Notes: generated from the letters alone by a model not told the origin. A DNA stretch of 64,000 bases from Bacteroidales bacterium UBA6828 (GCA_002452095.1 DKEG01000046.1:21292-85291), one strand, 5' to 3'. Counted from the stretch's first letter, positions 1 to 8,160 are shown. A program made the numbers and translations.

Positions 1-261
1 CTGTGTACCAGTGTCCGTACCTTTCTGTGGAGATAACAACTCTTGCCGTCCGATAATCTTGGGTGGTTTCGCTCTTGACAAAGGCAACATACAGGGGCTT
101 GTTTGTAGCATCATCCAATGCCAACATCACGCCCCAATTATGTCCCCAATAGGTTACATCCAAATGGACATATTTAAACATTTGTATAATTGTACGCCTT
201 TGCGTGTACCATTTTTCTTTGTTTTGACCGCCCCGCACAGAGGGCACTTTTTCTTATTCAT
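1..261 (-). pseudogene. Decayed zinc-ribbon DDE transposase (IS remnant)
   Basis: Read on the minus strand from an ATG at 261, the first 35 codons give a zinc-ribbon start (MNKKKCPLCG, then GVQLYKC) and stop at 154. A second frame entered at about 173 continues as a transposase catalytic core (YVHLDVTYWGHNWGVMLALD, whose first Asp fits the first acid of a DDE triad) and runs off the window edge. The roughly 40 residues that normally separate ribbon and core are missing and the two halves are out of frame, so this is a deletion-frameshift remnant. I place it loosely among zinc-ribbon transposases of the IS1/IS1595 kind; the exact family cannot be decided from this fragment. Confidence 0.7.
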
Positions 262-291
262 TTGCAGCATTTTTAGTGATTTTGAATGCTG

Positions 292-321
292 CAAAGATAC
301 TATATATCAACAATATACAAA
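292..321 (-). promoter_or_regulatory. Bacteroidetes-type promoter for the transposase remnant
   Basis: On the minus strand TTTG (321-318) is followed after 18 nt by TATCTTTG (299-292), about 30 nt before the transposase ATG. A 9-bp perfect inverted repeat, TGCAGCATT at 263-271 and AATGCTGCA at 285-293, covers the expected transcript start and could be an operator or part of the element end. Confidence 0.5.
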
Positions 322-359
322 GAAATCAGCCTGCAAAATGACCCATAGAGCGAAAACTG

Positions 360-899
360 TTATCTTCGCAGCAATTTGCTTATAGGGTCCTGAGGCAGGG
401 ACTTATATCGGTTTTCGCGAGTCATGGAGAAGCACCATTTGCGCAGCAGGAACGTGGGCAACGATGCCCCGACTGCCATCACAAACACCACGGTAAACGT
501 CGTAACACCGTTCACAAAGAAATCCAGCATATAGCGCATCGCCTGCTCGCTGTCCTGCGAAAAACGCATAAACTGCATGAGTGCGAAGATGGTGCGGTAG
601 GCGTACATCCCCGGTATCATCGGCAGCAACGCAGGGATATACAGGGTGGTCGTGGGCGTGTGAAGCCAATACGCAAACGCAATGCACACGGCACCAATCA
701 CCAGCGCCCCGACAAAAGAGGCGGTCATAATGTCCCACCCCGCAAAGTGCATCAGGCTGAAACGCGCGATATGCCCCATCGCCGCCAGCAATGCGCAGAA
801 CGGAACAGTGCGTCTCGACGGGTCGGAGATAACTGCAAACCCGACAGCCGCCACGGCTGCCAACGTGCCGTCAAGGAGAATAGAACCCAATACAGACAT
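360..899 (-). CDS. Threonine/serine exporter, small subunit (ThrE_2, DUF3815)
   Basis: This 179-residue protein is almost entirely hydrophobic, with about five predicted membrane segments. It matches the ThrE_2 (DUF3815) half of threonine/serine exporters, including the LPMIPGMYAYRTI stretch where this half usually carries a PG motif. In Corynebacterium ThrE both halves are one polypeptide; here the larger half is the gene immediately upstream, with only 3 nt between them, so the two probably act as a pair in the inner membrane. It is the last gene of the nrdD-thrE operon. Substrate is inferred from the family, not visible in the sequence. Confidence 0.8.
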   Translation of the reverse strand: MSVLGSILLDGTLAAVAAVGFAVISDPSRRTVPFCALLAAMGHIARFSLMHFAGWDIMTASFVGALVIGAVCIAFAYWLHTPTTTLYIPALLPMIPGMYAYRTIFALMQFMRFSQDSEQAMRYMLDFFVNGVTTFTVVFVMAVGASLPTFLLRKWCFSMTRENRYKSLPQDPISKLLRR

Positions 900-902
900 A
901 CC

Positions 903-1688
903 TTACCAAGCAATTTGTCCCAACAACAACAGCGTGCACAGCAGTCCGACCGCCATACAGCCGATAAGCAACAGCGCGTCCACCAACCGCGCAAAGCCCG
1001 CCAACACGTGTCCCTCCACAGTGTCTATCACGCTGTTAATCAGCGGAACGCCGGGCACCAAGTACAGCGCACTGGCAGCGATAGCGGTGTCGGGCGTCTG
1101 ACCGAGGTGCAGAAAGCCGCACAGCGACGCAATCAGCGACGACACCAACGCACACGTAAACCATATCCCGAAGGTATTCACGTGCTTGCGCAGCATCAGA
1201 ATCTTGAGGGCATAGCCCACCCATGTCGCCACAGCCACCATTCCGCATGCCTGCCAGTCGCCCCCGAACAGCCCGCAGAAAGCGGCATTGGCAAAGCCCA
1301 CCAGAACAAGCACCGCCCAATCGTTCATACGTGGTGCAGTCGTTATCGCCTTGTATCGCCGCCATAGTTCGTCCAGTCCGAGGTGCTCGTCATAAGCCTG
1401 CCAACTCAACGCACTGAGGTCGGTGTTCAGGCGGAAACTGACAGGGCGGGGGTGAAGGGTCGTAACCTTGTCATACACGTGCTGCCCGTTGCGCGTGGCG
1501 AGGGTGAGGTTCAGCGTCTTGTGCAGGATGGTCATCTCCACATTCACGTCCAGCGCCGAGGCTATACGGCACGTGTTGCGCACCACACGCGTAGTGTGCA
1601 CACCCGATGCCTGCAGGCAACACGCGTACTCGGACAGGAAATGCGAATACTGCTTCAGTTGCTCGTGAATACCCTCTTCTTCACTCAT
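903..1688 (-). CDS. Threonine/serine exporter, large subunit (ThrE, DUF1212)
   Basis: The 261-residue protein has a soluble N-terminal part of about 115 residues (ASGVHTTRVVRNTCRIASAL, resembling the amphipathic N-terminal region of ThrE) followed by five hydrophobic segments and a conserved LVPGVPLINSVIDTVEGH loop. This is the PF06738 architecture. The ATG overlaps the nrdD stop codon (ATGA), which indicates translational coupling, and the second ThrE half follows after 3 nt. Linkage to nrdD may only be operon sharing; a role exporting small polar amino acids or related solutes is inferred from ThrE. Confidence 0.82.
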   Translation of the reverse strand: MSEEEGIHEQLKQYSHFLSEYACCLQASGVHTTRVVRNTCRIASALDVNVEMTILHKTLNLTLATRNGQHVYDKVTTLHPRPVSFRLNTDLSALSWQAYDEHLGLDELWRRYKAITTAPRMNDWAVLVLVGFANAAFCGLFGGDWQACGMVAVATWVGYALKILMLRKHVNTFGIWFTCALVSSLIASLCGFLHLGQTPDTAIAASALYLVPGVPLINSVIDTVEGHVLAGFARLVDALLLIGCMAVGLLCTLLLLGQIAW

Positions 1689-3778
1689 TGCAAATCGCCC
1701 GCTTTGGCGTAGTAGCGGCGTGAAGCCTCTTCCTGACGCGGCTCCGAGAAATTGCTGATACGTTTCAGATAACCGATGATACGGGTCAGATAATCCAGAT
1801 TCTCACTAGCACAGACGGGGCATTTGTGCAGGTAACGCTTGTCGATATGCCCGCAGTCGTTGCAGACCGTGTTCGGGATATTGAACGTAAAATAGTTGGT
1901 TCCCTCTTGCGCGGCAACACGTAGCAGGTTGCGGTACTGCGCCTTCGATAGATGTTCCTCGAGGTTGCAGTGCAAAGCCGAACCGCCCGTCAGATGCTCC
2001 ACATATTTGCGCCCGTGGAGGCGGAAACGATCCAATACATTCAGGCTGTGGTCTTCTACGATATAAAAATAACTGTTGTAGCAGTCGCGCGGCACTACAT
2101 ATCCGTCTTCCTTGTCCCACTTTGCGTGTTTGACACCCACGTTCTCAGCCGGTATCATCTCGCAGTTGAACATTACCTCCTTGGTGCGATACTGCTTGTT
2201 GAGACGCTCGATGGTTCCCAACACATCTTGTACAAACTTGGAATACTGCTCGTTGTCGTTGATAGGTATTCCTAGGAACTCGGCAGCCTCCACCAGTCCG
2301 TTCACACCGATAGTGAGATATTGACGCCCTATATTGATAAAACCCGCATCAAACAGCGGCAACATACCTTCTTCTTGCAGGCGTTTCAGGTTCTCGTTGT
2401 AAGCGAGTTGCACCTTGTGCATCAAATCGACCACCTCCTCTATATAGGTCAGATACGACATACCCTGACGCACGGCATACTGCACAGTGCGGTTGAGGTT
2501 GATAGTCAGCACGCTCTTCGAACCTGTGCTGACACCGCCCGCGCCGAGGGTGTAACTGAAACCGTTGTCGGTTATCTCGTTGCGCAAACGGCAGCACGAT
2601 GCCAGCGAGTCGGCATTGTCGCTCAGATAGGTAAAGAACGAGTGTCCTTCGGCGTACATCTCCGCAGTGAAATCGGCGTACTCTTTGTCTTTTACATCGC
2701 CGTTCTCGCTGAGCAACGCCATTGTCTCTACGGGGAAAGTCAGCACACTGCGCAAACGCTCGGCGTTGAACCACTTCATAAAACGCTTCTGCAACCAGTT
2801 GAGCGAATCCCAATCGGGTTTCTCGCCATCGGGAAAACGGAAATTACCAAAGATACTCTCGAAATAGTAGCGATCGTAGTAACTGATATTCCAGAACACC
2901 GATTGGAAATTACGTGCTCCCGTAGGCTGGTTGATGGAATAGACCACCTGCTCGAAACAATCGGTAATCACCTTGTCGATAGTGCGCTGACGTTTGCTCA
3001 AATCCACCACTTGGTCGGCGTGCAGGTAGTAGTCCTGTCCGTATTCCTTACCGATAAAATAGTTCATATACATCAGAAACTCGGGCGTGGCACAAGCTCC
3101 GCTCAACATTGACGACACCATAAACACCATATTGATAAACCCACCGCAGAACGACTTGAGGTTGGTCGGAGGCGTGGCATTGCCGCCGATGGCTTTCGTA
3201 CCCTCGAGCAACCACGGATACATCGTGATGCTGGCGCAATAGTTGGCAAGGCTGGTCTCGTCGTTCTTATAGATAAAGTGCTGTTTGAGCAATGCCATAT
3301 ATTTGTCTGCCAACTCCTTGCCAAACATTTTCTCAATGCGGTCGGTCAGCATACGGCGGTTCAGCCGGATATAGTTCGACTTGGGCAACTCACCGATGAG
3401 TGTGGCGATATTCTTCTTCTCCACATTGGCATTCGCATCATACTTGCTACCCGTAGCCGCATTGCTGGCGTTGCAGTAGTTCATCAGGAAATCCAACTTG
3501 TCCATCGTCTCGCGGTCTTTGGTATGACGATAGCGGTAGATCATATAGTTTTTTGCCACTTGATAATAGCCCTCTGCCATCAACGCCACTTCCACCTGGT
3601 TTTGTATCTCCTCGACACTGATTCCGTCATGAATACGCAGGCGCGAAACGATTGCCGCCATAGTCTCTTCAGTTGCAAAAGTACCCGAAGCAATAAACGC
3701 CTTGTTGATAGCGTTTTTGATTTTGTCGATAGAGAAAATCTCCGATTTCCCGTCACGCTTAATGATATGTGTCTCCAT
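1685..3778 (-). CDS. nrdD: Anaerobic ribonucleoside-triphosphate reductase
   Basis: Class III ribonucleotide reductase, 697 residues, making deoxynucleotides without oxygen by glycyl-radical chemistry. An ATP-cone allosteric domain occupies about residues 3-90. The C-terminal zinc site is visible as CNDCG and CPVC, and the glycyl-radical loop reads RIIGYL, with the radical Gly at about residue 669. Length fits the family. The activating enzyme NrdG is not next to it and not elsewhere in the window. The gene heads an operon with the two thrE genes (4-nt ATGA overlap). A consensus promoter lies about 390 nt upstream, leaving an unusually long leader that contains an 11-bp repeat array. Confidence 0.96.
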   Translation of the reverse strand: METHIIKRDGKSEIFSIDKIKNAINKAFIASGTFATEETMAAIVSRLRIHDGISVEEIQNQVEVALMAEGYYQVAKNYMIYRYRHTKDRETMDKLDFLMNYCNASNAATGSKYDANANVEKKNIATLIGELPKSNYIRLNRRMLTDRIEKMFGKELADKYMALLKQHFIYKNDETSLANYCASITMYPWLLEGTKAIGGNATPPTNLKSFCGGFINMVFMVSSMLSGACATPEFLMYMNYFIGKEYGQDYYLHADQVVDLSKRQRTIDKVITDCFEQVVYSINQPTGARNFQSVFWNISYYDRYYFESIFGNFRFPDGEKPDWDSLNWLQKRFMKWFNAERLRSVLTFPVETMALLSENGDVKDKEYADFTAEMYAEGHSFFTYLSDNADSLASCCRLRNEITDNGFSYTLGAGGVSTGSKSVLTINLNRTVQYAVRQGMSYLTYIEEVVDLMHKVQLAYNENLKRLQEEGMLPLFDAGFINIGRQYLTIGVNGLVEAAEFLGIPINDNEQYSKFVQDVLGTIERLNKQYRTKEVMFNCEMIPAENVGVKHAKWDKEDGYVVPRDCYNSYFYIVEDHSLNVLDRFRLHGRKYVEHLTGGSALHCNLEEHLSKAQYRNLLRVAAQEGTNYFTFNIPNTVCNDCGHIDKRYLHKCPVCASENLDYLTRIIGYLKRISNFSEPRQEEASRRYYAKAGDLQ

Positions 3779-4168
3779 ATTGTGTATTTAATTTTTCTGT
3801 GTTAGTACAAACAACGGAACACTTCCTCATTCATAAGGGATAAATGTTCTATTTTTCTATTCCGCCAAGGTATCGCTATCCTATGCGCATCCTATGCGCA
3901 TCCTCCTTACTTTTGACGATACCCTCTATGGTATAAAATGTTCTATTTTTATGCCGGTTCTGATGAAAAAACAGCCGCTAATGCTTTGAGACAATCTCCT
4001 CCTCCGTTCTCTTAGCACCCCTCTCAAGATATAATAACAACACCCCACGGGATACGATACGTTCCCTTCACACAATCAGACACATACACTTCATACATAT
4101 CTGATTAACAGTACTTTATAATTATGAGATGTAAAACTTAGCGTGTCTTTCCATCCGAAAGCACTTTG
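3779..4168 (-). other. Long untranslated leader of the nrdD operon
   Basis: This gene-free stretch lies between the promoter at 4169-4200 and the nrdD start. It holds the 11-bp array at 3878-3910, a stem (GGTATCG with CGATACC) closing over the array, and two copies of an AAATGTTCTATTTTT sequence (about 3842 and 3937) flanking it. I looked for a cobalamin-riboswitch-like core and did not recognise one. A regulatory RNA role is possible but unproven. Confidence 0.45.
3869..3923. repeat. 11-bp tandem array, ATCC class
   Basis: ATCCTATGCGC occurs twice exactly (3878-3888, 3889-3899), followed by a third 11-bp unit beginning ATCCT (3900-3910). A 7-bp inverted repeat (3869-3875 and 3917-3923) brackets it, so the array could sit in the loop of a hairpin. 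It is one of at least nine such arrays in the window. Confidence 0.85.
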
Positions 4169-4200
4169 CAAAGGTACGACAAATTTCGGATATATACAAA
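4169..4200 (-). promoter_or_regulatory. Consensus promoter reading towards nrdD
   Basis: On the minus strand TTTG (4200-4197), exactly 20 nt, then TACCTTTG (4176-4169). This matches the primary sigma factor consensus of Bacteroidetes. The next start codon downstream is nrdD at 3778. Confidence 0.75.
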
Positions 4201-4285
4201 TGTATTTTATGACAAAAAAGCCCCCTTTCAACACGTTTCCGTGTAACTCTCTATAAATGGGAAAGATACAAAAAACAATAAAAAT

Positions 4286-4325
4286 CACGCACTTTGCAAA
4301 TAGGTAATTTATTGCAAAATGCGTG
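4286..4325 (-). terminator. Terminator-like hairpin after the protease gene
   Basis: CACGCACTTTGCAA (4286-4299) pairs with TTGCAAAATGCGTG (4312-4325) at 13 of 14 positions around a 12-nt loop. On the minus strand it is followed by a T-rich run. It lies about 30 nt past the stop codon of the protease gene. Confidence 0.7.
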
Positions 4326-4354
4326 TTAAAAAACGAATTCTATCACCGGAATTT

Positions 4355-5977
4355 TTACTGCCTTTCAATCATCAAATGTTTGCACTCGCTCAATGCGCGT
4401 TTCAACTCGTTGTCGAACCGCAGTTGGTATGCGGCTTGCCCGCGCTGGTAGTAGTATCGCAGCACTATCTCACTGCCAAGAAGGCTTTTCACTTCTTCCA
4501 AGTTACGATAAATCGCCTCGCGAAAAGAGGGCTGCAACTGCGGCAGCAATGCCTCCAAGGATGCCAATGTGGCAGAATCAATATCTTCATGCCGTGCCAT
4601 TTCGAGTACGTCGCGGAAATACTTACCCGTTTCGGTCTCATAGGTAAACTCTTGTTCGTCAAGGAACCGACAGAAATCTTCGATGTCTTGGTCTGTCAGC
4701 GCGAACACTTCGGGTGCGGCAATCGTATCGTGCAAACGATGATATTGTGTCGCATAGTCGAAGAACATATTTTTTATATACAACGAATAGCATACGTCCA
4801 CTTTGGCGGAGTCGGACAGCACTATATCGGGTAGGATACCGCCCGCCGTATCGCGATGCAGTTCTTTTCCCCGCTGGCGCTCGGCATAATCAATCGCCTG
4901 AATGCACCGCCCGGAAGGCAGATAGTATTTGGAAGTCGTTACCTTCAAATGCCCGTCGTAGGCAATAGGGCGCACATTTTGTACCAACCCTTTGCCGAAA
5001 GTGCGCTGCCCGACCAATGTCGCACGGTGCAGGTCTTGCAGGCTGCCGCTCAATATCTCGCTTGCCGAAGCCGAGTTCTTGTCCACCAAAATCGTCAGCG
5101 GCAGGTCAGGAAAACGCGCAGAAGAGGTGGTGTAGTATGTGCGGCACGAGTTCTGCGTCTTGCCTTTGGTAGAAACGATTTCCGTCCCCTTGTCCACAAA
5201 CAGATTGACTATACTGATCGCCTCGTCCACAATGCCGCCTCCGTTGCCGCGCAGGTCAATGATCAGCGCACGGGCATTTTGGTTGTAGTAGAGATCGTCC
5301 AACGCCATAGCAAACTCGCGTGCAGAGTTGGTTGTAAACTCCGAAAAGCCAATATACCCCACCGCCCCTGGTAGTGTATCCGCCGTAATGGTGCAGTAGT
5401 AAGTAATAGGATCTATGTGGATATCCTCACGAGCGAAACTGACCGTAAACGGTTTTTCCACTCCCTCGCGCTCCAACTGAAGCGTTACCGTCGATCCGGG
5501 GACACCGCGCAGGTTGTTGCTCACTTCCGAAACCGTCTGCCCTTTGGTGGAAATACCATCCACCGAGAGTATCCGGTCTCCTGCCTGTACGCCGTTACGC
5601 TGCGCAGGTTTGCCTTCGTATGGGTTGGCAATGATGATTTGCTGCTCTTTCTCTCCGCGTTTGTTTTTACCCTCCCGCTGCTGGATGATTGACCCGATAC
5701 CGCCGTACTTACCTGTAGTTATCATACGCAGATCGTCATCCTTTTTCTTGGGATAATAGACCGTATAGGGGTCAATCTTGCGAAGCATGGCATTGATGGC
5801 AGTCTCCGTCAGGTCGTCATAATTGAGCGTGTCCACATAGTTGATATCCAACTGCCGCATCACATCGTTGTAGATGGTCAGCGACCGGTCAATCCGGCTT
5901 GTCTTCTGCCTTTGCGCCATCAGCGGCATTCCTATGACCAATGCCAATGATACAATGTATAAGTAACGATTATGCAT
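4355..5977 (-). CDS. C-terminal processing peptidase (S41 family)
   Basis: A 540-residue exported serine protease of the tail-specific/CtpA type. An N-terminal signal peptide (hydrophobic run to about residue 20, ending near LMAQ) is followed by a PDZ domain (GIGSIIQQ at about residue 93 and PAQRNGVQAGDRILSVDG at about 128) and the S41 catalytic domain. In that domain the nucleophile region reads NSASASEILSG and the general base lies in TFGKGLVQ, giving the Ser-Lys dyad. Another 150 residues follow, as is usual in Bacteroidales homologues. It is expected to cleave C-terminal ends of envelope proteins in the periplasm. It is apparently monocistronic, with a hairpin terminator after it. Confidence 0.92.
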   Translation of the reverse strand: MHNRYLYIVSLALVIGMPLMAQRQKTSRIDRSLTIYNDVMRQLDINYVDTLNYDDLTETAINAMLRKIDPYTVYYPKKKDDDLRMITTGKYGGIGSIIQQREGKNKRGEKEQQIIIANPYEGKPAQRNGVQAGDRILSVDGISTKGQTVSEVSNNLRGVPGSTVTLQLEREGVEKPFTVSFAREDIHIDPITYYCTITADTLPGAVGYIGFSEFTTNSAREFAMALDDLYYNQNARALIIDLRGNGGGIVDEAISIVNLFVDKGTEIVSTKGKTQNSCRTYYTTSSARFPDLPLTILVDKNSASASEILSGSLQDLHRATLVGQRTFGKGLVQNVRPIAYDGHLKVTTSKYYLPSGRCIQAIDYAERQRGKELHRDTAGGILPDIVLSDSAKVDVCYSLYIKNMFFDYATQYHRLHDTIAAPEVFALTDQDIEDFCRFLDEQEFTYETETGKYFRDVLEMARHEDIDSATLASLEALLPQLQPSFREAIYRNLEEVKSLLGSEIVLRYYYQRGQAAYQLRFDNELKRALSECKHLMIERQ

Positions 5978-5993
5978 ATTTTTGAATTATAAT

Positions 5994-6082
5994 CCTTTGC
6001 CCTATGGGCAAGAAATCTAAATAAATTTTACAACCGGTTGTATGAACTTAATTGCTATAAATCTTATTCTCGCTTTGCGAGA
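5994..6082 (+). repeat. Interspersed two-hairpin repeat, left copy beside GxxExxY
   Basis: The unit begins CCTTTGCC with a GCCC-tat-GGGC hairpin, continues AAGAAATCTAAATAAATTTT, and ends with AAATCTTATT plus a second hairpin (TCTCGC-ttt-GCGAGA). It is in opposite orientation to the copy at 6490-6577 and in the same orientation as the copy at 63703-63787. The last codons and stop of the GxxExxY gene lie inside this copy. Confidence 0.8.
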
Positions 6083-6459
6083 CGAACAGAACGAATACCT
6101 TTTTTGAAATCATATGCTCCAAAGTTTATCAACCATCCCTGCTCTTTGTGCAATAGACGCAAATATGTTTTGAGTTGTTTGTAATGTATAGGTAATAATT
6201 CTTCAATGGATTTAAGTTCTACAATAATACAATCTTCCACCAATAAATCCAACTTTAAGGAATTATCTAAAATTTGTCCTTTATACACAATAGGTACCGG
6301 CGTTTCTGATTCTACTTTTAATCCGCGTGAGGTAAGTTCAAAATACAAGGCTTTATGGTACACGGATTCTAATAGTCCCGGTCCTAATGCATTATAAACC
6401 ATCATTGCTGCTCCGCGTATCTCATACGATATTTGTTCTATGGTCATTTCAAAGAGCAA
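6064..6459 (-). CDS. GxxExxY family protein (PD-(D/E)XK nuclease-like)
   Basis: A 131-residue protein of the GxxExxY family, showing GPGLLESVYHKAL at about residues 27-39. A PD-(D/E)XK-like core is suggested by LKLDLLVEDCIIVELKSIE, with Asp and Glu-x-Lys placed as in such folds. The family has no settled function. The gene is isolated from neighbouring operons. It lies between inverted copies of a two-hairpin repeat, and its stop codon is supplied by the left copy, so gene and repeats look like one cassette. Nuclease activity is inference from the fold. Confidence 0.85.
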   Translation of the reverse strand: MLFEMTIEQISYEIRGAAMMVYNALGPGLLESVYHKALYFELTSRGLKVESETPVPIVYKGQILDNSLKLDLLVEDCIIVELKSIEELLPIHYKQLKTYLRLLHKEQGWLINFGAYDFKKGIRSVRLAKRE

Positions 6460-6489
6460 TAAAATTATAATAATGTCCCATTTCTGCCG

Positions 6490-6577
6490 CGCCGATAGGC
6501 GAATAAGATTTATGGCAATTTAGTACCCGACAATGCATAAGATTTATTTTAGATTTCTTGCCGCTTTGCGGCAAAGG
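6490..6577 (-). repeat. Interspersed two-hairpin repeat, right copy beside GxxExxY
   Basis: Read on the minus strand it begins CCTTTGCCGCAAAGCGGC, continues AAGAAATCTAAAATAAATC, and ends with AAATCTTATTCGCC and a CGCC-tat-cGGCG hairpin. With the left copy it forms an inverted pair around the GxxExxY gene. No target-site duplication is evident outside the pair. Confidence 0.8.
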
Positions 6578-6598
6578 AGAATCATTAAACACTATATC

Positions 6599-7048
6599 TT
6601 ATCTCAGTTTATTGGGTACGAATGCCGATACATCTTTATTATAGGCGTACAGGTCGCGCACAAGGGTGGACGAAATATGGGCATACTCAGGACGCGTATA
6701 GAGAATAATAGTCTCGATATCACCGAGTTGCTTGTTTGCTTCCGCCATATTGCGCTCGTACTCAAAATCGGATACACAGCGGATACCACGGAGAATAAAC
6801 CGGCTATCCTGTTGCTTGGCGAAGTCCACCGTCAGACAGTCGTAAATCATCACGCGCACACGCGGTTCGTCCTTGAATATCTTTTGGATCGCCTCTTCGC
6901 GTTCACGGATTGGGAAAGTCTCTTTCTTGGTGCTGTTGCGTCCTATACCGATAATTATCTCGTCAAAGAGTTTGAGTCCGCGCATCACGATGTCGTAGTG
7001 CCCGATGGTAAACGGGTCGAAACTACCGGGGAAAATGGCTCTTTTCAT
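6599..7048 (-). CDS. coaD: Phosphopantetheine adenylyltransferase
   Basis: CoaD (149 residues, close to the usual 160) transfers AMP from ATP to 4'-phosphopantetheine in coenzyme A synthesis. Nucleotidyltransferase motifs are clear: GSFDPFTIGH near the N-terminus (the T/HxGH signature), RGIRCVSDFEYERNMA in the middle and ISSTLVRDL near the end. It is cytoplasmic. It follows the acyltransferase gene by 16 nt on the same strand, so the two are probably co-transcribed; both supply lipid or acyl metabolism. Confidence 0.97.
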   Translation of the reverse strand: MKRAIFPGSFDPFTIGHYDIVMRGLKLFDEIIIGIGRNSTKKETFPIREREEAIQKIFKDEPRVRVMIYDCLTVDFAKQQDSRFILRGIRCVSDFEYERNMAEANKQLGDIETIILYTRPEYAHISSTLVRDLYAYNKDVSAFVPNKLR

Positions 7049-7064
7049 AATCGTTCTTTTTCAT

Positions 7065-8066
7065 TCACTGTTCTTTGTCTGCTTGTGCCGCAAGCGCATT
7101 CTTACGCGGGTTGTCGTACATCTCGTAGAGTTTTTCGCGCAGGAAAGTCTCATCTTTGTTGGGAATATCCACCAAGGCGATACGGCTTTCGATATATTTG
7201 TCAAAATCCGTGCCACGCTCAAACAACTCGTACCCGAGATGTATATGCCTGTCAATCAAGTCGCACACAAACTGTATCTGCTCGTTGCGGTTCAGTTCGC
7301 GCAACTCTGGGTGCGCCTGCAATGCCAGATCCAGTTCGTGGTTAATAGAGGGGGTCAGGCGGTATATCACCCGCCCTTTCTGCCCTTTGATACCAGTTTC
7401 CATTGAGCGGATATCGTCCGCTTTGGTCTTGTGCCAATGCGGAATATCGCGTTTCAGTTGCATCTCCTGCGCCTTGAGATAATCGCACGGGTCAAACTCG
7501 TAGGAAATAGAAACAGGGCAGATATTCAGATGTTTAATTGCCTCAAAGAAATCGGGTGCGTCTATAGTCAGCATTTTGAGGACTCCGGGCTGCGTGCGGT
7601 CGTTGCCGTCTTTGGCACGCCCCTCCCGCTGAGCTAACCAAATGGATTTGTTATGGTTACGCAGGTCGTTGATATACTGCGACAGCAGTTTGGCATTCTC
7701 CAACTGTTGGTGAACCGACCCGTTGCGTATTACCACAAAACAGTGCAGATAGCGCACAAGCGGCTCTATCCACCATTTGCCGAACAGATTATTGCCGATA
7801 CCTATGTACGGACGGATAAAATACCGCTCGCGCAGCAACATCGACAACCACGCCGAATCCATACAGATGTCCCTGTGGTTGGTCATAAAGAATGCTCCGT
7901 GTTTGATGTCCTGTTCTATCCGCTTGCGGTCGCCCAAATAACTCAGTTTCATCGACTTGGTCGTCTTCCACCGGCATATTTGCAACACGGGGAAGATGGT
8001 AAACCAATCGCTGATGGCAAGCCACCAGCCGTTTCTATAGGCACGTATTTTTTTATAAGGATCCAC
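7065..8066 (-). CDS. Glycerophospholipid-type acyltransferase (PlsC-like)
   Basis: A 333-residue member of the PlsC/LPLAT acyltransferase superfamily. The acceptor motif reads TNHRDICMDSAWL, the form I associate with Bacteroidetes homologues, in which His and the later Asp are separated by five residues rather than the textbook four. Further blocks are GNNLFGKWWIEP, VIRNGS and IWLAQREGRAKDGND, which resembles the phosphate-binding block. It probably acylates a lysophospholipid or related acceptor at the inner membrane. The start is GTG at 8066; no better ATG lies upstream. Just upstream is an AT-rich heptamer repeat. Confidence 0.8.
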   Translation of the reverse strand: MDPYKKIRAYRNGWWLAISDWFTIFPVLQICRWKTTKSMKLSYLGDRKRIEQDIKHGAFFMTNHRDICMDSAWLSMLLRERYFIRPYIGIGNNLFGKWWIEPLVRYLHCFVVIRNGSVHQQLENAKLLSQYINDLRNHNKSIWLAQREGRAKDGNDRTQPGVLKMLTIDAPDFFEAIKHLNICPVSISYEFDPCDYLKAQEMQLKRDIPHWHKTKADDIRSMETGIKGQKGRVIYRLTPSINHELDLALQAHPELRELNRNEQIQFVCDLIDRHIHLGYELFERGTDFDKYIESRIALVDIPNKDETFLREKLYEMYDNPRKNALAAQADKEQ

Positions 8067-8077
8067 TATGTTAATGA

Positions 8078-8115
8078 TGAATTATGAATTATGAATTATG
8101 AATTATGAATTATAA
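8078..8115. repeat. 7-bp tandem repeat (ATGAATT)
   Basis: The heptamer ATGAATT is repeated about five times head to tail just before the acyltransferase start, then decays into ATAATTATGAA. It is an AT-rich simple repeat that could change length by slippage between the leader and start codon of the adjacent gene. Confidence 0.85.
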
Positions 8116-8160
8116 TTATGAAGTTTGTATATTATTCTGCTATACCTTTTTGTTGTATCA

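Noticed and set aside
11..385. Plus-strand open frame of 124 residues
   Set aside because: It is antisense to the transposase remnant, whose minus-strand translation gives recognisable zinc-ribbon and DDE sequence.
660..1367. Plus-strand open frame of 235 residues rich in Arg, His and Gln
   Set aside because: Shadow of the thrE genes on the other strand; composition is typical of an antisense frame in GC-rich coding DNA.
2321..3112. Plus-strand open frame of 263 residues
   Set aside because: Antisense of nrdD, which is unmistakable on the minus strand.
3779..4168. Cobalamin riboswitch before nrdD
   Set aside because: I looked for the conserved core and pairing pattern in the leader and did not find a convincing match; class III reductase also does not need cobalamin.
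4091..4288. Small hydrophobic minus-strand open frame upstream of nrdD
   Set aside because: It spans the consensus promoter at 4169-4200 and has no plausible start downstream of it.
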